DNA of 64,000 nucleotides from Amphiduros pacificus (lineage: Eukaryota; Annelida; Polychaeta; Phyllodocida; Hesionidae). Each line of letters opens with the position of its first letter. Position 1 is the stretch's first letter. This document shows, in pieces, positions 1 through 39,587 of the stretch. The stretch covers positions 25,412,495-25,476,494 of the forward strand of contig OX439011.1 in assembly GCA_949316495.1 (NCBI GenBank), given 5' to 3'. Position numbers and translations under genes: made by a program. The notes beneath the pieces were generated by a model. It was not told the DNA's origin. It made no database searches and was given only the letters and a program-made list of their open reading frames with translations.

Positions 1-2306
1 GGTTGGCATATAAGTTTCAAAGTGGATGACAAATTTGTATCATCTGCATAAATTATGAATTTGAAAATTTTGCTTGAATTTGCAATATCATTTATGTAAA
101 TTATAAATAGTAATGGACCAAGAATGGATCCCTGAGGTACTCCAGTTTTAATTGTCAAGGATTCAGATTTTGTTCCGTCCAGATCAACATATTGGTTGCG
201 GTTAGAAAGATAGCTTCTGATTAGGTTCAGAGCATTTCCAAATATTCCATAATGTTCTAGCTTATCCAAAAGTATTGTGTGATCAAGTGTGTCGAATGCT
301 TTTGAGAGATCTAGGAAAATTCCAATTGGTATATCACTTCTATCCATTTCAATCAGTATTCTATCAGTGAGTTCTAAGGCAGCATATTCAGTTGAGTGTT
401 GGGTTCTAAAACCGTATTGACTATTAAAAAATAATTTTTTACAATGAAAGTAGTCATAAATTTGATTGAAGATAACCTTTTCAAATATTTTTGAAATTGC
501 TGGTAATAAAGAAATTGGTCTATAGTTTGTGAAGAGTGTTTCATCATCTTTTTTGAAGATAGGATTGATTTTAGCAGTCTTCAGCCTCTCGGGAAAAATT
601 CCTACGGTAAGCATTTGATTTATGATAATTGTAATTGGTTTTATTAGAGCTTCTTCAACATTTTTAATAAGTTTTGTTGACATGCCATCAAACCCTGTGC
701 TAGTTTTTGGTTTCAGTTTATCTATGATTTTGGTTATTTCTTGTTCATCAATAATTTTGAACTGAAATCTGTGTTTAATTTTAGTGGTCAAAAAATCTTT
801 GTGATTCATGTGTCTAGGCACTAATATTTTCTCAGCTAGTTCTGGGCCTATATTTGTGAGAAATGAATTGAATTTGTTTGCAATATTCAGCCTATCTGTA
901 ATTATTTTCCCATCATCTTTAAAAAATTGAGGGAAGTCCTTTGTCTTCTTAGTTTTATTTAGTATACTATTTATTGTTTTCCAGGTTCCTTTGATATCAT
1001 TTTTTAGGCGATCAAAAAGTGTAAAGTAGTGATTTTTCTGTGCTAATCTAATGTTTTTCCTTAATATGTTATTGTACGTACTAATGTTGATTTTTCTGGT
1101 AATATATTGCTCAGATTCTGGGTCTGTAAGCTTAAGTTCTTTATACATACTATCTCGGTGATGTATTGACTTTATTAAGCCTCTAGTAATCCAGTCAGTT
1201 TTCTTATGTTTATATTTATCAAATTTTACAGTTTTGATAGGCATGTGCTTTTCTTTAGATTTTTGCAAAATGTCAAAGAGTATATTATAGTTTGTATTTG
1301 GGTCCATTTGTGGGTTTGTGCACATATTTCTAAGTTCATTTGAATTTTGAAGTTCATGTTTGAAATTTGCTAAACTGAGGGGGTCTTGCTTAATAATTGT
1401 AATGAATTTTGGCTGCGGGATGCTAAGCTGTATATTATTAAAGAAAGTGAAATATGGCTGATGATCAGAGAACTTATCTATTAAAATTCCTGAGGTAGTA
1501 TCCAGTGAGGCTTCAGACAATTTGCAAAAGAAATTATCAATTAAAGTACCATGTTTGTTTGAAAATCTTGTAGGTAATGTAATTTTGGGATAAAAACTGT
1601 GTCCTGTAATCATGTCAAAGAATTCATCAATAACTGGTTTCTCGTTTATTTTCAAAAGATCAATATTAAAATCACCAGTAAATATGATTTCATTTTTGCA
1701 TGACTGAAATTTGTCCAATATGGGAGAGAATTCAGCAATAAATTCATTGTATTTTTCAATTAGGTCTTTAGGTGGCCGGTATATGTTTCCAACAGTTATG
1801 GGTTTGGATAGGAACTCATTTCTTTTCACTTCAATTACTAATCCTTCCCATGTGTCATATCCAGTAAGTTTTAGTTTTACTTTATAATCAAACTTTTCAT
1901 GTAGGTATATAATTAATCCCCCTTTTGCACTGCAAGATTTACCTTGTGGAATAAGTCGGTAATTTGGAATTTGTATTTGAAAAGTGTCAGCACCCTCTGA
2001 CAACCAACTCTCCTGGATACATATAGCGCTAAACATAAAATTCAGGTTTTTCAGGCCTTCTACAAAAATTCTGAGTTCAGAGATTTTGGCATTTATGGAC
2101 TGGATATTACTGCTAAAAATGCTAAAAGAGTTGTTTTTGTTTTTTATCAGTGAAGCCAAATGTTCATAGTCAAAATAGGGTGAATGCTTGATCAATTCGG
2201 GTTGATTTAATTCTTCATCAAATTCAGGATCAGGATCTAAAATGTTAATAAAACAGTTTTTAGTCACACCTCCATGGTTTTTCAGTATATCATCATCTAA
2301 TATCAT
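1..2306 (-). mobile_element. Non-LTR retrotransposon (LINE), endonuclease-reverse transcriptase ORF, cut by window edge
   Basis: On the minus strand a reading frame opens at an ATG at 2306-2304, directly after an in-frame stop, and stays open to base 1 (about 768 codons). An APE-type endonuclease comes first: NIYRPP near 1780, GDFNIDLL near 1665 and SDHQPYF near 1460. The reverse transcriptase follows: NYRPISLLP near 510, FLDLSKAFD near 305, GVPQGSILGPLLF near 120 and YADDT near 45. The order and motifs fit the CR1/Jockey group of LINEs; the exact clade is not settled. The 3' end of the element lies outside the window. No stop was found inside, so this copy may be young. No separate upstream ORF1 was recognised. 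Confidence 0.9.
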
Positions 2307-2309
2307 TTA

Positions 2310-2970
2310 TTGTAGCACAAACATATATTTTTTTCTGATTATTTTTAGCATTCAAATTGATCTCTACAGGTAAAATATTCATACTGTGATTCAGATGGAT
2401 ACATATCTGGAACATACATGCAAAGTGAGACATGGTAAAATAAAAAACAATGATTTGAATGTTGCTGTGGAATAAGTACAATAGTAAAGTAAATTGATAG
2501 TGCAATGACAATATATAATTTTTTACAATATTGGTAAAAAATAAACAATATTGGTAGATATATGGTAGCTATTAGAAATTACTGTTCACAGAAATAAAGA
2601 ATAGTTTGTGGTTGTAGTTGTCAAAATAATAAGTTCTTATGGTGAATGAATAAAAGATAGGCATATTGCAAGGTTATTTAGCAAATGTACTGGATCAAGT
2701 TTAGTATTACATAATTATTATGATACATTTAAACATTAATATGAAAATAGGATTTTTTTAATGTTCAGATTGTAGGATCAATAATATGAAGCATGTCCTT
2801 CAATAATAAACAAAGCATACACAACATTACTAAGACATATATATATATATACAACTGACAAGGACATCACTTAAAAAGTAAAGGGGTGGAAGTACGAAAT
2901 GTAGAGCAAACATCTGATAATGCAAAGTTGTACTTTCCATATTGAAGTGTCAGTGAAAGATGTTGATGTA
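2310..2970. other. AT-rich spacer between two LINEs
   Basis: No gene is supported here. The stretch is AT-rich with a short TA run near 2838-2850. It may contain the 5' leader of either LINE, but no boundary or target-site duplication could be fixed by eye. Confidence 0.4.
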
Positions 2971-3045
2971 ATGTATGACCCAGCATCGTGGCCTAATGGC
3001 ATTAAGGTGAGATGTTGGAGTGCACCAAAGAAATTGTAATTAATC

Positions 3046-5262
3046 GTGGACACTGGAAAGAAAAAGCTGAGTATAGGTACATATAACTGCAAGCATTTTA
3101 AGGACAACAGGTTTACTTTTGTACAGGCCATGATGCTAGCAGCTGATATTTTATTCAATCAAGAACACTGCTTGTTTGAATCAAACTTTGATACATTCAA
3201 GAGGGCTATGTGTGATAACTATGGTTACATGATTGCAGATGTTGATTATCATGCAGCGAGTGCTATGAATGAAAATGTAATGCTTGAAGGTCGCCCACAT
3301 GGTGGGTGTTGTATAATGTGGCGGACTGAAATGAATTTCACCATTGATAAAATTTTAACAGATTCCAAGCGGATATGTAGTGTTAAACTGTGTATTGAAG
3401 GTTTTAACATTCTGTTGATAAACGTATATATGCCATGTGCATTTTGGCACAGCCTATGGGTAGATTGTGGCAAACCCTGTAATGGCCAAATTAATGATAT
3501 AAGATGTAGAACAAGGGCTGCTTACCACTATGCAATTAGATATGTTAAGAAAAAATGAAGAGCATATTCGTGAAGTGCGTATGGCAGAAGCTGTTATGAC
3601 AGGAAAAAATAGAGACTTCTTTAAAGAAGTTAATAAGATGTACCGAAAAAGTAAATCTGTACCAAGTCATGTGGATGGTATCACAGATACAGGAGAAATT
3701 GCTGGGCACTTTGGATCAAAATTTTGTGATTTGTACAATAGTGTCGGTTTTAATAGAAAAGATATGAATGATCTGGAGACTAACATAGATGAAGCTATAG
3801 GTGTTAACTTTGTAAAGGATGGCACGGTATGTGATACTCATCATAAACATGTTATCACTGTCACTGAGTTAGTCACACTGCTAACAAGTGTTGATTTAAA
3901 AAAATCAAGCTCGCGTAAGTTTGCAAAATCCCAAGGCAAAAAAACCCAAGGCAAAATCTTCTTACTCTACCACGCACTCACAAATCACTTCTCAAACAAA
4001 AGCGACATCTGATGGTGTAATCAGAATTATTGCGCCATAACATGGCCGCCATGGACCGATAATCGGGGTAGGCTCCATTGACTTACGGCTTAATCATCTT
4101 GAAACCTCGAACATCTAGCCCTAAAGGCAAAACAAACGCGAGCGAAAAAGACTCAAGGCTGGCAAAACGGATGGTGATGCTGGTTTTCACTCTGATCATA
4201 TTCTCAATGGCACAGACAAAGTGTATGTACATTTGACTTTGTTGTTTAATGCAATGATGATTCATGGTCATAGTAGTCCTGATGAGCTGCTACTGGGTAC
4301 AATGGTCCCTATACCCAAAGAAAAACTCTCATGTATGCAATCTGAAAATTCGGTTTTAAAGAAGCAAGTTCTACTACACAATGTACATTTGTTGTAAAAG
4401 AAGCCATTTCTTACTACAATAGCAATGGTAGTGATGTTTTTATGTTATGCTTAGATGCCAGCAAGGCATTTGACAGGGTTGAATATTGTAAATTATTTGA
4501 CAAACTTCTTGTGAAAGGCATTTCCCCTTTGAAAGCACGTCTACTGTTATATATGTACACTAAACAAAAGCTCCAAGTGAAATAGAATGATGCATGTTCA
4601 CAGAGGTTTGGTGTTACAAATGGTGTTAAACAAAGGGGTGTTATGTCCCCCGTACTGTTTGGTGTGTACATAGATGATTTACTCACAAAACTTAGAAAAA
4701 GTGGATACAGATGCCATATTGGGCATATGTATGTGGGTGCCATAGGCTATGCAGATGACCTAATACTTACAAGGCCTTAAGCAGATGGTGAACATATGTA
4801 AACAATATGCTGATATTTTAAGTTTAAAGAGTATATTGTCTGTGTTTAGATGCAAGATATCCAGTCATTCACAGCCTTGTTTTATTTATGTAAATGGTGA
4901 TAAAGTGACTGAATCTAACCAAGCAAAGCATGTTGGACACCTTCTTGACAGCACTGATGTTGACAGTGTCTTGACAGGAACAATGCTGAGTTTTAGCAAA
5001 CAGGTTAATCTGTTTCTGGTCAGATTCGGTCACTTAAACAGTTTGGTTAAAACAGAGTTTTTTAGTAGATATTGCATGAGCTTTTGATGATGAGGGATGG
5101 CTTTATTCCTTCTGTTTTAAACTGTGATGATTGCCTTTTAACAATTGAATATCTTTGTACTATATGAATTGAATGTTTTTAATGGTGTGTATTGTTTTAT
5201 CATTGTAATTGTATTTATATGTGTGCCTTGAGTACGTAATAAAGATAATAATAATAATAGAA
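3046..5262 (+). mobile_element. Decayed non-LTR retrotransposon (LINE) with AATAAT-type tail
   Basis: The plus strand encodes pieces of an endonuclease (GTYNCKHF near 3075, LLINVYMPC near 3415) and a reverse transcriptase (LDASKAFDRVEY near 4455, GVKQRGVMSPVLFGVYIDD near 4625, YADDLILT near 4750). The frame is broken by shifts and stops, for instance after LQVK at about 4583 and soon after YADDLILT, so this copy is dead. A short repeat is inserted at about 3905-4150 between LTSVDLKKSS and DGDAGFHSDHIL. The element ends with AATAAAG followed by AATAAT repeats at 5238-5262, as expected of a LINE 3' tail. Its 5' end was not located. It differs in type from the LINE at 1-2306. Confidence 0.85.
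3905..4150 (+). mobile_element. Short non-autonomous repeat inserted in the LINE (family shared with 21.4 and 23.3 kb)
   Basis: About 245 bases from AAGCTCGCGTAAGTTTGC to AAACAAACGCGAGCG interrupt the LINE frame. The ends are roughly inverted (GCTCGCGT against ACGCGAGC). Related copies lie at 21415-21660 and 23262-23505 and share the core GGACCGATAATCGGGG, itself palindromic, and ACATCTAGCCCTAAAGGC. It is probably a MITE; no encoded protein is seen. Confidence 0.7.
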
Positions 5263-6260
5263 AGTTTTAGAGACTCAGGCACGTTCATATGGGAAATTGT
5301 ATCATGAGGTCAATCTCTGCACGGCCGCGGATCAAGCCAATGACCTTTGGCATTGCAGTAGTATGATCGTGATTTAGACCTGCATGGTACAACTTGTGTT
5401 AGTTGATGAAAAATGTGTATCTTATTTGATTCTCTGTGCTGACATTTGGGAAAAAAGGCAGTCATACACAGATGGAACCTTGTGACCTCTTCAGTATTAA
5501 ATCCTCTTACTGCCCAATGAAAAGCAATTCCTCTTACTGCCCAATGAAAAGCAATTTTCTAGATATAGGCTATGATGTTCAGGACATATCAACGATAGAC
5601 ATAATAATTATTTGAATATTTCTAAATACCATAAACTATTCAATAGAAGGGACCCAGCATCAGAGGCACCTGGTGAAAACAGCCCTAGGAACACTATAAT
5701 TAATATCTATATTTTCAGACATTTTTCCATCAGCATCTCATAAAGGATAATGTTCAGAGAATGTTCCAATCAGCACACAATGAATTCCATAGTAATGAGA
5801 CAGCACAGCTGAAAGTGCCAAATGACGTACTAATGGATATTGATAATAATAAAACTGGGGATGTTCAGTTGTCCTTCATTTGTTCTTAAAGGTTTAACTG
5901 GTGTCACTCTCTGTGTTTTAATGGTCCAAGAGGAAAAGTGCATGAAAAGCACATGGCAGAAATACTGGAAGCACAAGGCAGAAATAACTAAACATGTTTT
6001 GGCTCAGAGTATAAAGAGTTAAACTTAAAACTGTGAGAATTATTGGTATGTTGTTTATGGATCACTCTAACACAATCATGAAATATTATTGTATTGTTGG
6101 AGAAAATTGACACAATTTAGGGAAATCACTTTGATACAATATGAAGATTCCATCTTTCTTATTTTGGACAAGGATAATGAATGTGTGATTAACCAATAAC
6201 CGTGAACGCTGTTATCTCATATCATATTATTTAATAATCCTCATTACATGAACTGCAAAG
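5263..6260. other. Intergenic stretch, no gene seen
   Basis: Roughly 1 kb with no supportable coding region. A short direct duplication (TTCCTCTTACTGCCCAATGAAAAG type, two copies) lies at 5507-5555. Small open frames look random. Confidence 0.4.
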
Positions 6261-6266
6261 AACTGT

Positions 6267-6355
6267 TACAGCCGACGACAATAGAGCTGCGGTTCAGTTT
6301 ATCAATTGATTACCAATGTTTATCAGCAATACTTAATCTGCACTGTTCATGCTGT
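6267..6355 (+). mobile_element. Partial MITE, GACAACAGAGCTGC family
   Basis: Begins TACAGCCGACGACAATAGAG and continues into GGTTCAGTTTATCAATTGAT, matching the left part of the fuller copies at 8376-8603 and 17253-17507. The right part is missing or diverged. Confidence 0.65.
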
Positions 6356-6767
6356 TGTGAACATTATTTTCCCACAAAAAAAGATGTACCGGTACCGATA
6401 AATATGCTAATTATGGATGATCACCCAACCAAATAATGCAAAATATATCATGTCTTGCATTATCTAAGACAATTGCTTATCACTGATATTTACCAGAATA
6501 ATATCCACGCTAACATATATCTCATTTCTATCTTAAATTAAATGAAAATACGATAGCAATTTATAGTGTTTCAAATTCCTACCAGCAGCCACCTGGCAAA
6601 TCTTAACTATAGCTTTAAGCTTTAAGCTGAATATCATGATAACAAGAGTTATGGTCTTATGCTGTGCAGATGGACCTACAAAACATTTAGAGCTGAACAA
6701 CAATTAATAAATCAGTTTGGCCCTTTAAGAGATTTTGAGACAATTTGGAACCAAGTTTATTATCAAA

Positions 6768-6897
<130 letters not shown>

Positions 6898-7191
6898 TGT
6901 GCAATATGAAGACAATCCGAGCAATCCCTAGGACTTTTTTATCATGCTAAGATTATATGTGGACGAATTTACACACTAACGAACAGATGCTGTACAAACA
7001 TAACACATTCAACTTTTTCAAGTTCTACACTAGATTTCATTTCCAGTTTGGCCTCTCAATAGGTGGGCAATTTCTATGAAAAGGAAAACACATTATGACT
7101 TGTTGGATTACTTTTTTCGGAAGTAACATGCCATGCTAAGGCTAAAGCAATTCTTATGTGAAATGTTTTATGACTAATTGGGTTTAATCCC

Positions 7192-35353
<28,162 letters not shown>

Positions 35354-35359
35354 CCCTCC

Positions 35360-36150
35360 AATTTCCACACTGTCCACCAGAGGCACACGCAAACTAGGTT
35401 CGCCATGTCGCCCTCTGGTGGAGTTTGTCCAATTTCGAGTTTCGGGGAAATACCCATTTTTGAATAATGGTTGTTACAAAGGTTATGCGAATGAAAATGT
35501 GTATAGAAAATACTGGAAACAAAAGTATGAATCTGAATAAACGTCATATTTTTATTTTATATTTTAATCATGATATAGGTCTATTTTTGTGTGTGTCAAA
35601 CTCCTCGATCAACACAACATCCATCGTCTGCTTCCCAATTTGATCTGTCACTCAACCTCAAGGATATTGCATGCAGCGCCATCTGACGAACGACAGGCGG
35701 GCCCTTGAGAATCACCGGAGAAATATTAGGACAATAATCTGGGATAAACTATTTTATTTCATGTTGTGGTGACTAATAACTGCACAAGATGATAGCAGGT
35801 AGTATATTTCTAATAATGAATAAGTTTTATATGCATGTTTAACGTTTCTTATGTTTAAATACTCGCCTGCTGACCTGAAGGACAACAAGGGTGAGCGATA
35901 AGAGAGGTTTCGCCACACCAAAACCATATGCTTGTCAAAAGAGTGCAATACGAGTAGTACTAGTGACTACAGCCAGGCCCAGACACATCTACATCAATAA
36001 GTTTACTCGGCAAAACCTTGGAATAGAGAGAGGACTACTTATTCCAAGGCAAAACCAAATGGCATCCCGCCGAGAGTGCAAGACATATACCCAAAGTCAT
36101 CGTCAAAATACTTCAATAGACTTGAAATCCACTGTTTTCAGAAAATACCA
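35360..36150. other. Putative 5' flank of the kinase-helicase gene
   Basis: The promoter of the gene should lie here or just beyond, but no convincing core elements were found. A small hairpin with 10-base arms (CCTTGGAATA / TATTCCAAGG) lies at about 36016-36049. No other gene is supported. Confidence 0.3.
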
Positions 36151-36152
36151 GT

Positions 36153-36622
36153 GAAGTCGGCCCCGTGAACGGTACCTGGTCAAAACAACCGCAATATCAA
36201 GTGGACCGCGGTATTGAACTGCCACATTTAACCGTGGTCAACCGGCTGAATTTGGATATTTTATCAATGTAAATTGTCTACAAGTGTCAGTTGCCAATCT
36301 TAATATTGATAAGCTACTTTCCGCCGTAATTAGACCTCATGTTCGGCATATACTTCTGTGAATATTTTCACTTTTCACCCAGGCCCAACATTAGAACTAC
36401 ACATTCAAGTTTGGCGGCCATTTAATCTTCCAAAACGTAAATAAAATGCATTTCTAAGCAAAGTTAAGGCTCACATATTCTCTAATTTACAATTGTAGGT
36501 AATGTAAATTGGTAAATTGCCCAGATTGAGCAGCTTGACCGCGGTTCAATGTGACAGTCAATATCACGGCCCACTTGCTATCGCGGTGATTTTGACCATA
36601 ATTCCCGTGAACTCGGGCCCCC
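36153..36622. mobile_element. Foldback MITE with about 90-base inverted arms
   Basis: The left arm (GGCCCCGTGAACGG, AACCGCAATATCAAGTGGAC, CGCGGTATTGAACTG, AACCGTGGTCAA) is mirrored by the right arm (TTGACCGCGGTTCA, GTCCACTTGCTATCGCGGT-type, TTCCCGTGAACTCGGGCCCC). The single-stranded element could form a long hairpin. No protein is encoded. Confidence 0.85.
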
Positions 36623-36707
36623 AAGAGCAGCCGGCCCTCGTCACTCTGTAACGGCTCAAACTCATGAAATCTCCTTCAAGAAGGCTATTTGATCCTAAGG
36701 GCATTAA

Positions 36708-36977
36708 CCCCTAATGGACGGCCTGTTGACGTCCCCATTATTCTGGCTTGATGACGTCATTTGTAACATTCTGAAGGGCTGCAACTTGTTACAATGTAAT
36801 CATGATAATGACGTCAGACTGACTGGATCATGAACTTTTGACCTCAACACTTCATTAAGCATATTGAATAACCATGGTTATAAATTTTATTAATTTAGTA
36901 TGTAGATACACTAGTCTAGAATAAAATTGGTTAGTCCTGCCAATCAACAAAATATAGATAGGCTAGTCCATTAGGGG
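36708..36977. mobile_element. MITE with CCCCTAATGGAC ends and TTAA duplication (piggyBac-like)
   Basis: The element reads TTAA-CCCCTAATGGAC ... GTCCATTAGGGG-TTAA. Perfect 12-base inverted ends starting CCC and a TTAA target duplication (36704-36707 and 36978-36981) are the hallmarks of piggyBac-type non-autonomous elements. 270 bases, non-coding. Confidence 0.88.
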
Positions 36978-37129
36978 TTAACTAACCCTAGGGACCCTCG
37001 GTAGCAGTTAATTTCCTTCTGGTAACTTGGATAATCTAGTCACATAAATCTTGGGGCCGACTTCTCCTAGGGGCCGACTTCTCACGGGGGCCGACTTCAC
37101 TTTTGGGCCGACTTCACTTGTTACCTTTC

Positions 37130-37640
37130 CAGACACACCACGCATTGCCCATCAAATTTAACTCACGACTCCAGTAGAACTCCATTTCTGGCAACAGATT
37201 TTCAACAAGCCATGCATTTCTCTCCCCAACAACAAACGCAAGGCTCGTTAGAAAAAAATTCCTTGTTTTTTCTTGATCTCAGTATCATTTCGCCATTGTT
37301 TACGAGTTTGCACAAAGAGGTGAAAGTGGGTAAGTTTATTCACGGGAGTGACAGCAACAATCTAGAAGCTCCACAATGTAGTGGTGCTTCTGACGTCATG
37401 ATGTTTCTCCCTTTACGTTTCCATGACGACTTCACTTGGACTCTTCTAAATGCCATTTCATGTTGTCAAGTTTGATATCGTGTAAAATACTGAAGAAAAA
37501 ACACTACAGATTGCACATGGATTTGACTGGGAAAGATAGTGACATGGGTCAGAACTGCAAGAGTTAATCGCCAGAGGTCGAGTTCATTTAGTAGGGAAAC
37601 TTCAATATGATGGGCAGTGCGTGGTGTTTCTAGAAACAGT
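37130..37640 (+). repeat. Repeat unit, related to 38380-39030
   Basis: Shares CTTGATCTCAGTATCATTTC-type, TTTTGCCATTGTTT, GACTCTTCTAAATGCCATTT and ATAAAATAC..GTAGA-type blocks in the same order with 38380-39030. The ends carry an inverted pair (GATGGGCAATGCGTGGTG on minus near 37150, GATGGGCAGTGCGTGGTG on plus near 37610), so it is likely a non-autonomous transposon. Confidence 0.65.
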
Positions 37641-38379
37641 GGATTTTAAGTCTATTTTGCCGATGGCTTTGGATAAAAGGCCTTAGGGTATAAGGGATGC
37701 AGCTGGTACACACCAGCTGCTTGTCGCCAACCTTTATTCTTGCATTCTGCAAACTACCTATTATCTCTCATTTTTCCAAACTAAAACAGTTACCAGCAAA
37801 AAGAAAACTGATCAGAAAACTGAAAATAAAGACTAACATGTTGTTGCAAAGCAGACTTTTAGAAAGTGCTTTGTATTTCCATAATTTGAAGTCTAGCTAA
37901 GAAAATTTAAAAGACAATCCTCTATTTATACTTGTACATTTGGCAGCTAATTTAAAACAAAATTAATATAAAAAAAATTGTTGGTATTTTGGCACCACAT
38001 ATGGTATCTGTAAAAGATGTGGATCTGTAAAAAGAAATCATATTTTAGATGTCCCTGTAAGACATAGGCATCTATATCTGTTGCTATGTCAATTATAATA
38101 ATTCTTGCGTTCGGCATGAGTCATAGCTGCTTTCTACCAGTTCCTCTCACTCACTCCACCAAAATTGAGTGGAAAGAAGGACCTGTCAAGCGAGCTGTCA
38201 CATTGTGATATTAACCATAAAAATGACTGGAGTTGATCAAATTTATCACAATTTTATTCAAACCATATCTAAATTTTATTACAAATGTAAATGTACAACT
38301 GTCATTTTTGTATCTATTAACTATCAGCAAATTAACTGTGACCGGTTTTAAGAAGCCAGGTGTTTTTCAGTTGTGTGTG

Positions 38380-39030
38380 AGATGCTTGACAGAAAAATGT
38401 CTTTGTTTCTTCCTCTTGATTTCTGCATCATTTTGCCATTGTTTAAGAGTCAGCAGAATGAGATGAAAAGTAGATCAGTCTATTCATAGGGTGTGACACA
38501 AAAGTAGATCAGTCTATTCATAGGGTGTGACACAAAAGTAGATCAGTCTATTCAAAGGGTGTGACACAAAAGTAGATCAGTCTATTCATAGGGTGTGACA
38601 CAAAAGTAGATCAGTCTATTCATAGGGTGTGACACAAAAGTAGAACAGTCTATTCATAGGGTGTGACACAAAAGTAGATCAGTCTATTCATAGGGTGTGA
38701 CACAAAAGTAGAACAGTCTATTCATAGGGTGTGACACAAAAGTAGATCAGTCTATTCATAGGGTGTGACAACAAGGAACCTGCTAATGCAACACAGTGGT
38801 TGCCCAATGACGTCATATGACATTTGCCCTTTTGTGTAGCCATGACATCATAGTCTTGACTCTTCTAAATACCATTGTGAGCTTTCAAACATAATGTTGG
38901 GTGAAAAACTGTAGAAAGGGTGTCACAGATAAAATAGGGGTCTGCAATTAGAGACATAACGAATAAAAAAAAAATTGAGGTACATATAATTACAGTAAAA
39001 TTAAATTGGCGAAGGTTGAGTTTAATCACT
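38380..39030 (+). repeat. Second copy of the 37.2-kb repeat, with internal minisatellite
   Basis: Homologous in order to 37200-37620, but expanded in the middle by a 34-base array (38466-38770; unit AAAAGTAGATCAGTCTATTC plus ATAGGGTGTGACAC, about nine copies). In the other copy the matching place has a single unit (GTAAGTTTATTCACGGGAGT). Confidence 0.75.
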
Positions 39031-39587
39031 TGAACATGCCTCAGATTTTTCAAGTATTGGAAAAAAGTGTAGAATAGTGCATAAACCTATAATAGTTCAT
39101 ACATGAAATTAATAAAAGATATTACATAAAAAATTGTTTGGGCTAGTGAAAATCTCCACTTACTAGCCCGACTGTCTAACAACCTAAAAAGTATTTGGCC
39201 TGGACTGTACTATTCTCTAGTTATTTGGGGTTTGTTGTTGGAAAGAAGGTTATTATTTTTGGTGGGCTCAGGGTGTAAGCTGAGGGGACAGATAGGGATC
39301 AATGTGGAAGGGACTATGGGAACAAACAGAGGGGATTAAAGTAAATATATATATTTTATTAACTAGAGTAAATATATGTCACATGCGATTTTTCTCCTGC
39401 TGGGCACTGACATGGATGAATGTATGAAGTTGAACACAGAGCTTGAGATTTCACATTGGCCATCTCAAGGGACGATAGGTGCCAAATATTGGATGAAAAA
39501 AATATGTATTGTACAAAATGTAGTGTAAGATTTGCTAAAGGTTTTAATGAGATTGTACAAATTTCTGTTTCAGGAAGCTTTAGATAC

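Noticed and set aside
1984-2169. Plus-strand 61-codon frame
   Set aside because: Opposite strand of the LINE endonuclease region.
39456-39587. N-terminal extension of EF-Ts from an upstream ATG
   Set aside because: A clear acceptor at 39573 lies inside it, and the residues before MLGNRF do not resemble a mitochondrial presequence.
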